A DNA stretch of 64,000 nt from Locusta migratoria (taxonomy: Eukaryota; Arthropoda; Insecta; Orthoptera; Acrididae). Below the pieces are notes generated by a model. The model searched no databases. It had not been told where the DNA came from and worked only from the letters and a program-made list of their open reading frames with translations. The stretch's first letter is position 1, and every line of letters starts with the position of its first letter. The position numbers and the translations under genes are program-made. The stretch is taken from positions 347,161,668 through 347,225,667 of the forward strand of contig CM048744.1 in the NCBI GenBank assembly GCA_026315105.1, in the 5' to 3' direction. Positions 57,155 through 64,000 of the stretch are shown here, piece by piece.

Positions 57155-57298
57155 ATAGCAACCCTGATGCGTCCCGCGCGTAACAAGTAAACACCTAAAA
57201 ATTCGCGCGACGCCATCATCGACCATCGCGCACGTTCGTATATCGATAGGTGCGCGGCTATTTCGATGGACAGCTTTCTTGTAAATTACCAAATCGAA

Positions 57299-58044
57299 TA
57301 ATAAAAAGAAACACGGATATAGCTCTGTTCCATTATCTACATTCCAGAATCTTTCTCCGTTTTTGGCCACTATTCTGGTAAGCATCTTCTTGCTGTTTAA
57401 GTGTTCTGGAACGACTGAATTAAGTGAATCAGTGAGACTCATTTTTGAACAACTGTTACATTAAGACAAGACTTTCTTCATACCCTTTCGGGTATGTTTC
57501 CTTCTCAAGCGAGATGTTCACGCCATTAGTTCGTTCCACAATAACCGGCATGGTGCGAGATATAGTCACTACACTTTGGTGAGACACTCAATATTCACGC
57601 TAAGAGATTTAGCCAATAACATGAAGCCTTCAATATTTTCAACTGTGCATAATGATGGGAATTCGGTTTACAGAATGTATACTACAGTTTTTGAAATGAT
57701 CATTCAAATATCTCTTAAATTTTATATCACTATCTAGCTTGGGTACATAATTTTGACTATCTTTCATGTATCCTTATATTAGACAGTTACATGATCGAAA
57801 AAGAATGAATCTTGTATGCGGTGTAATTGCTGTCACCTTACAATACATGTAATCACTCATAAAGACAGTCACCAACAACACAACGCAAACTAAAGCAACA
57901 TGCAATTCTCCAAAATGAAGTAGTATAGGACTAATGCGAGAAAATTTTCCTACTTGTTTGGTAAATTGTGGTAACAGTCTATTAATATTCCCGTTATAAC
58001 TTACTCATCGTTGTGCATAAGCATCTAACGTTCATAATCGAAAC
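57299..58044. other. No recognisable feature
   Basis: AT-rich; nothing recognised. Confidence 0.5.
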
Positions 58045-58215
58045 CGTGCGGTCGAAGGTGATATGTCGCGGATTCGCGGTCGCTCCCGTCGGAGCTTAAA
58101 GTCCTCCTTCATGCATGGGTACATATGTGTCGTCCTTTGCTTAAGTTAGTTTCAGCACTTTGTAAGTCTAGAGACCGATGACCATTGCAGTTTGCTTCCT
58201 TTGGTTTACATACAT
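58045..58215 (+). repeat. Degenerate SINE, family-B-like
   Basis: GCTCCCGTCGGAGCTTAAAGT, then CCTTCATGCATGGGTAC, GTTAGTTTCAGCACTTTG and AGAGACCGATGACC follow the order of a common insect tRNA-derived SINE. The copy is diverged. Confidence 0.6.
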
Positions 58216-58693
58216 TTGAACATAATTCGTACGGATCACTTTTATATGTTTTTAATTTAAATGTTTCATGTATTTAACCCGTACTATGGTCATTCACAAA
58301 GAATTTCGATAGGTCCATAAACAAAAAAGTCTCATCTCCCTGGAAATGTATTAGAACAGTTTTAGCTATTGTTGATCTACTTTAAAAATTCCTGAATGTA
58401 TTTGGGGCGCATAAACAGCGGAACCAACTATTGTACTCCTTAAGTGACTACAATTTTTCCTCTTCTTGACTGAAATTACAACAGTTAATCAGCTAGTTTC
58501 GATCTCCACGCTAATTGTAGGCGTTGCTTGCATTTGTTGATAATTCAGATAATGCACGCGAAATCCATATTCCATCTATAGCTGTACAAAAAATGCCAGG
58601 TGTGTCGTTATATTCTATAAATGATTTAGCAATAAACACTTCATCTTAATTAGTGAAAATCTGCATTATCAATCTTTAAATCACTTTTGTTTT

Positions 58694-58735
58694 GTATATG
58701 GCCAATTTCAGGCAATCTGCCCATCTTCAGATCTG
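58694..58735 (-). ncRNA. Hammerhead-like motif, diverged stem III
   Basis: Minus strand: core CTGAAGA (58730-58724), stem II GGCA/TGCC and GAAA (58709-58706) are present. The following ATTGGCCAT is only partly self-complementary, and stem I is not convincing. Confidence 0.3.
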
Positions 58736-59404
58736 TAGCAGGAATTAAAACTGAATTAAATTGATGATTACCTGAAATCGCACTAAACTGAACTCGAAAA
58801 TGGCAGTTTAAGCAGAAACGGGACCGTCGTGTTTAAATAAGTAATATTAAATGAGAGCATTGTGATTAATTATTATTATTATAAACTGAACAAGACTCAC
58901 ACTGCAACCTTGCACGGAAACTAACTTTCAGACGCATATGTCAAGTATTAATAAATTGCATCTTAGTTGCACAACCATAGTTTGGTGAGTCAGCGCGTCT
59001 GATATATTCGTTATACAGTTATGATGCATGGGGTCACTGTTTTTGAAGATCGGCCTAAAATTCATACATAACTGACTATGTTTAGTGCATACTATCAAGC
59101 AGCAGAACCTTCAGAGGTGTGGAACAAGTCAAGCAACATTTTAATGAAACGCAAGGAATTCATATGAAATTGTTCACCCGTACATTATATTAAAAAAAAA
59201 ATTACTATCCCATACAACGTAACATCCTGTGCTTTGTGTAAGTATAACAGTAACACCGAAGGGAAGCCACTATTTCTATTTCCTCCGTATTAAATCTGCT
59301 GTTCACCGTTTATTGGTAACTTATATTAACTAGAATACACTTTACAAAGAAAATAAGATTCTACATCTGCAATAATAGAGGCTTAACAACAGGAAATGGA
59401 TATT

Positions 59405-59455
59405 ATTAGTATTCATTTGATACAAACCGGCTTTCGGCTTCTTAGGCCATCGTTA
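59405..59455 (-). ncRNA. Hammerhead-like motif, mutated core
   Basis: Minus strand: CTAACGA (one change from CTGANGA), stem II GGC/GCC, GAAA, a GCCGGT-type stem III, and a 3-bp stem I (TAC/GTA). Probably inactive. Confidence 0.3.
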
Positions 59456-59879
59456 GGTAATAGCTAAATATCACAAACACAGAAAAAATGACGTACGACT
59501 TACATAGATATTGTTTATACCACAGACATACATTACTAGACTGGCAAACGTTCCTCTGTGACTGAAGCCTGACGCCGCCATCTTGCCTCAACTAACGTCA
59601 AAAAGTTTCCTTACGCCACTTCTATGATCTTCTGATACGATATGATGTACTAAGCTGTACTAGTTGGTTTGAACATGATTTGCATTTGAGCCAACAGTTC
59701 CGCGTTAACTGAATTTAACACATAGGCGTACAATGTCAAATCGTGTTATGAGAAGAATGTGTTATACACGGTTAGGTCCTTGTGGCCTCACGTGATTATG
59801 TTGTCAATAATGTGACGTTGGAATTAGCCAATCGCGTGACAATGCATATGTTTTGTCATGAAGTCTTCATTTACGAGGG

Positions 59880-60120
59880 TAATTACTTTTACTGAGCGAA
59901 CGAGGGTACATACAGGAACTTGTCAGCCATAGAGCAGGAACAGCATTATTCACTTACTTCATCGTCTGTACGAAACACTAATTAAGTCACACGGTGAGGA
60001 TTTCTAAGAACATTAAGATCCTGGCGAGGGCTATCTACTGTTTTGTTGATGTTGCCAACATAATCATACGAGGCCGCCGGGATGGTAAGTAAAATTTTAC
60101 CGTTACATACAGTTAAAGCA
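59880..60120 (+). repeat. Dispersed repeat family R
   Basis: Best second copy of the repeat at 49890-50150, with AATTACTTTTACTGA, GAGGGTACATACAGGAAC and TTGCCAACATAATCA. Confidence 0.65.
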
Positions 60121-60149
60121 TACGGTAGTTATCCGGAAAAGACTCCGAA

Positions 60150-60151
<2 letters not shown>

Positions 60152-60197
<46 letters not shown>
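60152..60197. repeat. (TA)n microsatellite
   Basis: Uninterrupted TA run of about 23 units. Confidence 0.97.
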
Positions 60198-60200
<3 letters not shown>

Positions 60201-60470
60201 CCACAACAAATAGCACATTTATAACGGTAATACTATTAAAAGAAAAGCCGAAGTTGATCGAAACTGGAAAAAGATTAATAAAAACAGGAAATGCGACTCA
60301 TTAGTGCCTGTGTCAAAGCAGACTGTAAATTTCGTTAGAATTCTCAAAAGAAGAAGAATACGTATTATCCACGATAAACAACACTTTTATGATGACCATA
60401 CTACTGAATGAAAATCCGAAGTTGAATGAACTGATACAGATTAATAATAACAGCATGTGTCAAACCTTAC
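60198..60470 (+). repeat. Diverged two-unit tandem repeat, about 165 bp
   Basis: Units near 60198 and 60363 share ATT.TCCAC.A.AAA...CAC, CCGAAGTTGA and AGATTAATAA in the same order. Confidence 0.6.
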
Positions 60471-60692
60471 TCCAGTTGAAAAAATACAGCCATGTAGAAA
60501 ACACGAATTCCGATATGTGAAAAGTTTAAAGACAGCGTAGTTACGTCAGTTTATTGGTATTTTTACGACAGTTTTCTGTAGCAACAAAAACGACTGCTTA
60601 CACGTTTGTAGTATAGAAATATGGCGGCGAGACTTCACTGACACCAATGATACTGTATATGGCATTGCCAGTCTAGTAATATATGTCTGTGA

Positions 60693-61583
60693 GTCAAACA
60701 GATACAGCCACGACTTTCCCGCAGCTTTTTGTTAGATCTTACACTGTGACAGCAGCGATCCAAGCGGCCGGCAAGCTACATTTCTGAATACGATATTGGA
60801 TGAGTGCGAATAGTATCGTTTGTATTGATTTTAACATGCTTTTTACATTAGGGAAAGTATGTAGTGTCATAAAATAGGTAATAACTTAAAAATAACTCTA
60901 CCTTTGTCTTTCTTATGTTTCCTAAGATCCAAGAGAAGGTACGAAACGGTACATTGCAGCACAGTTTATTTACAATTATCTTGTAGCCTACAGGGTTTTA
61001 CTGAATAATTTCATTTACTATTAAAATAGAAAAAGGCTAGGAAACACTACAAGATCTGCCCTTTGGCAGAATGACGTCGCTTTTCTACTCAAGAACATCA
61101 CCAGTAACGTCTCTTCACTACAATTCCAGCAAAATCGGTGAGGTTGGAACGTAGGAAACAAATATAGAATGCAATAACTGCAGCAGGGTGGCCACCAAAT
61201 CTTCATTTTCAAATTCAAGGTTTTTTCCAGGTAAAAAATAATTATTTTCCAGGTTTTCACAAAACTTAATATTGCTCAAAGGGGTTAGCAAACAACTATA
61301 CCGTAAAGAAACTAGTTACATATTTTTTTAAAACATGTCAAAATTGAACCATGTCACGTTGTAATATACATCATGCAGTGGCGAATCCACGATTTGTGTT
61401 GGGAAGGGGGGAGGCAGAGCTCATAAAAATTGTGGCATTGTACGTCAAACTGATCTAAAAAGAAAAAAAGAACCAGCTCATATTACTAGGTTTTCCTCAT
61501 GGTTTTGGGGGATCTGCAGCCCCATAGATCCCCCCCCCCCCCCCCCCGCCGCCCCAGATTCGACACTGACACAATGTATAGTA
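60693..61583. other. No recognisable feature
   Basis: AT-rich. A poly-C run (about 61530-61546) is the only notable feature. Confidence 0.5.
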
Positions 61584-62485
61584 CAGGGTGTACATTTTAA
61601 ATTGACAAAACAAAATAACTAGAAGAAAAAACAGTATATATTCAACAACGGTTTTCACCATTATGAACGGCCGGCAGAGGCTTAGGAAATGCTACTAAAC
61701 TTGAACTGCATCCACCATTTCGGAGCGGTGTGGGTGGCTAGTGTAAAATTTTAAATGGAAACTCCCATTATTAATTGCAGATTCAGATTCTACAGATCAA
61801 ATCATGTGTAGTTTGGTTGATTTTTTTTCCAATTGGCAACATGTTGCACTGTAATGGTAATAATTATTTGCCATACTGCTGAAGAAATGTACCATCCAAG
61901 AAAGAAAAAAGTTAATCATATGAATGATGCTTCAGAACCCAACCAAATGATACCAGATGTAAATTTCTTCCCGGCTGGTTCAATTAAATGTTTTGTCGCA
62001 ATTCATAACTGGATTTCAGACAAGGGCAATCTGGACCAAGGTATCACTTTGGAAGACTGCCCTGTCCACTGCGGGGAGAGGGAAGGATCACTTTGGGGAT
62101 CATTTGGTAGCGTTCTGAAGTATCATAATTATGGTTTTCATTCTTTTTACTTCCTGTTTAGTACATTTCTTCACCAGTATAACAAGTATTTCTTACTATT
62201 ACAGCGCCATCTGGAGTGTAAAAAAAAAATTTAAAAAATCTATCAGACCATACATGCTGTGGGTTAAAGTGTAGTTTATTGCGGCAGCGGCTAGTCGTCG
62301 CTCTCGCTAGGTTAGGAACTGCAGAGCAGCCATTCAGGAGTCGAGTTATGCCGGCCAATAAGATTGCGTGTTTCATGACGAGTAAATTTGGCGTCAGTTT
62401 CAAAGTTTATTCGACGATTTCGGTGCGACGTTTGTGTGATTGTAATTGATTTTCCATTTATAAGGGATTTTCAGATGATTGTGGT

Positions 62486-62676
62486 ATTACCCCTATAAAG
62501 GTAAAGCAGTCAACAATCCGAAGATTGGTTTGCACACCACAGTGCTTTACTAGGCATGGTCCTGTTTGGAGGTGGTATGCCGTTGCCTTCCTCCGACCTT
62601 CGAACTGACTTACCCAGCCAGTTATAGGGGGACCTACAGTTTAACGTGGGTTCCGAACCACGGATTACCCCTATAA
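62486..62676 (-). repeat. 5'-truncated SINE family A with 13-bp target duplication
   Basis: The body is 62499-62663, flanked by ATTACCCCTATAA at 62486-62498 and 62664-62676. The tail is intact on the left (GGTAAAGCAGTCAACAATCC). The tRNA head is missing because the copy stops at CCACGG. Confidence 0.92.
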
Positions 62677-62699
62677 GTGACCTATTATTAATACGCCAC

Positions 62700-62800
62700 A
62701 GCAGTCAACCATAGAACAGGTATAGCATGTTTTATTTACTTTATTATGTGTACGAAACAGTGTTCATATTAAGTGAAACTTAGGTATAGGTTAAATGAGA
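62700..62800 (+). repeat. Partial copy of repeat R
   Basis: Shares GCAGTCAACCATAGAACAGG-type sequence and TGTACGAAACAGTG with the copies at 59880 and 62935. Confidence 0.5.
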
Positions 62801-62934
62801 AGATTTTATTTTTAGTATGTGAGGGCGCGTAGCGCCCGAATCTCCGGTTCAGAAACACTCCATCGATTTACAGTTGTACGCTCGAGATTATATCAGTTCA
62901 AGCTATCTCGATTGCAAGCATTCCTGGAAATTAC

Positions 62935-63045
62935 CGCAATTACTTTTACTGACCGGACAAGGGTTCATATAAGAACCTGTCAACCACAGAGCAGGTATAG
63001 TACGTTTTATTTATTTTACGATATGTTCGAAACAGTGATCAAGTG
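62935..63045 (+). repeat. Partial copy of repeat R
   Basis: AATTACTTTTACTGA, CAAGGGTTCATATAAGAACC and GAGCAGGTATAGTACG match family R. Confidence 0.55.
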
Positions 63046-63474
63046 GCATCCATACTGATAGCAACTGTAACTTGTTGATCGTCAAAAACTTTTGCGTACA
63101 CCGCTTCGATTTGTTTACATTGGACAATTGTAACGCTGTTTCTTATTGGCCACGGCATCGTGACTCCTGATTGGCTGCTCTGCCGTTCCTAACCAAGCGA
63201 GCGCGACGGCAAGCCACTGCCGCATAAAATGCACTTTTTCCCATGATGTGGGCCTTAGAATCCGAATCTGCAATAAAAAAAATCGGGGTTCCCAATTAAA
63301 ATTTTGCACTTGACACTCCACCCCCCCCCCACCCCCACAAACGGTGGAAACGGTTTAGGTTGAGTATTATTTCCTAAGCCTCTGCCATCCGCACATGCTA
63401 CTGAAAACCATTTTTTTTAATATCTACTGTTTTTCCGAGTTATTCCGGTTTGTCAACTTAAAATTTACACCCTG

Positions 63475-64000
63475 TATAATGGACTAAGTTGAGTTCAAGT
63501 AGTTGGAGGACACTGTACGTTTTAATGTGAATTGCATTCGTTTGTGCAACATAGCCCGTTCATTTATACTAGACTTCTTGATACATTAAAATACAGTCAC
63601 ATCTCATGAACTAGTGATCGAGAACTGAATACATATACTATGATTTACTTTACCTTCAAGATATGAAAAACATTTTCACCTCTTTCAAGTTTTCATTTAG
63701 ATTGTTCCCAATGATGGTTTTCAGTTTCTAGATCCCATACAGTCATAAGTTTTACCCTGGAAAACTCTAGCAAAAAGATCACTGAATGTCAATGACCCAG
63801 CATGCGTAATAACGCACAATGTTATCGGCGAGTTCTTGAACTTTGAGGAGATGAAATCGAGAGTGCAAAAACATATCTGGAGCAATAGCTGTGTGGTATT
63901 TGCATTCTAGTGTCATCTGGTAAAATAACACTCAACAGCAGATTTTAATGAAAACAATTTGGTTTTAATGAATTTGTTTCATTTTTTAAATTCTTGTAGT
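63475..64000. other. No recognisable feature
   Basis: AT-rich to the window end; no ORF, repeat or RNA recognised. Confidence 0.5.

Larger units (their letters stand above)
55321..57298. mobile_element. Inverted-repeat element with near-perfect 8-bp duplication
   Basis: The body is 55329-57290. Its ends are inverted repeats of about 60 bp starting GGTAATTTACAAGAAAGCT and sharing ATAGCCGCGCACCTATCGAT. The flanks AAATGGAA and AAATCGAA differ by one base, suiting an 8-bp target duplication as in hAT or P-type transposons. The interior holds a 2-unit tandem repeat, a LINE fragment and a GTACGAGG motif cluster. No transposase was found. Confidence 0.72.
59513..60692. mobile_element. Inverted-repeat element with internal repeats
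   Basis: The arms (59513-59595 and 60610-60692) share ACAGACATA.ATTACTAGACTGGCAA and a GCCGCCAT segment in inverted orientation. The interior holds repeat R (59880-60120), a (TA)n tract and a diverged two-unit repeat. The true outer ends were not resolved. Confidence 0.6.
61584..63474. mobile_element. Long inverted-repeat element beginning CAGGGTGTA
   Basis: The left arm (61584-61815 and 62262-62375, split by about 445 bp of extra sequence) and the right arm (63100-63474) are inverted copies sharing CAGGGTGTA, CAGAGGCTTAGGAAAT and GGTTAGGAAC.GCAGAGCAGCC. The flanking bases are TA on both sides, suggesting a TA target. A SINE and two partial R repeats lie in the middle. No transposase was found. 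Confidence 0.65.

Noticed and set aside
61833..62234. 133-codon ORF on the plus strand
   Set aside because: It starts with TTG rather than ATG, has no domain and lies in the extra segment of an inverted-repeat element.

Overview
The window is non-coding-dense, repeat-rich animal DNA with no operons, many degraded transposons, spliced exons and tRNA-derived SINEs. The repeat types (an RTE-type retroelement ending in AAC repeats, several SINE families, Helitron-like ends) and the spacing point to a large-genome insect, most likely an orthopteran such as a locust. That assignment rests on recognising the repeats and was not checked by a search.

Layout. 1-3405: a minus-strand non-LTR retrotransposon, with an intact gag-like ORF1 and an open ORF2 that runs off the left edge. 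4255-5332: a SINE cluster. 7504-10714: a complete 3.2-kb Foldback-type transposon with long inverted repeats built of 168-bp units and a perfect 9-bp target duplication; its core holds a decayed RTE piece. 13-29 kb: SINEs with clear target duplications, three palindromic elements, a mariner fragment and LINE tails. 29.7-32.5 kb: Tc1 remnant, RTE fragment and a small Helitron. 34-42 kb: scattered SINE, LINE and RTE fragments. 44278-45261: the only confidently recognised host gene, the first two coding exons and CpG-rich upstream region of a midnolin (Drosophila stuxnet) homologue on the minus strand. 47331-47559: a piggyBac-type MITE. 49436-55310: a Helitron-like element into which an intact RTE-clade retrotransposon (51460-54755) has jumped. 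55321-57298: an inverted-repeat element holding a LINE fragment. 58-63.5 kb: further inverted-repeat elements and a dispersed repeat family.

The most interesting signal is a set of short motifs, mostly in palindromic elements, that fit a minimal hammerhead ribozyme: CTGANGA, a stem, GAAA, a self-complementary ACCGGT or ACGCGT, then a cleavable H nucleotide, all closed by a flanking stem I. The stems differ in sequence from copy to copy but still pair. Two copies (25247-25287 minus, 21425-21465 plus) have a perfect core. Three palindromic elements carry the motif facing outward in both arms.

Most of the window is therefore mobile DNA inserted around a sparse host gene. The retroelements could have supplied reverse transcriptase for the SINEs, and nested insertions give a partial time order: Helitron first, RTE later; Foldback core old, arms recently homogenised.
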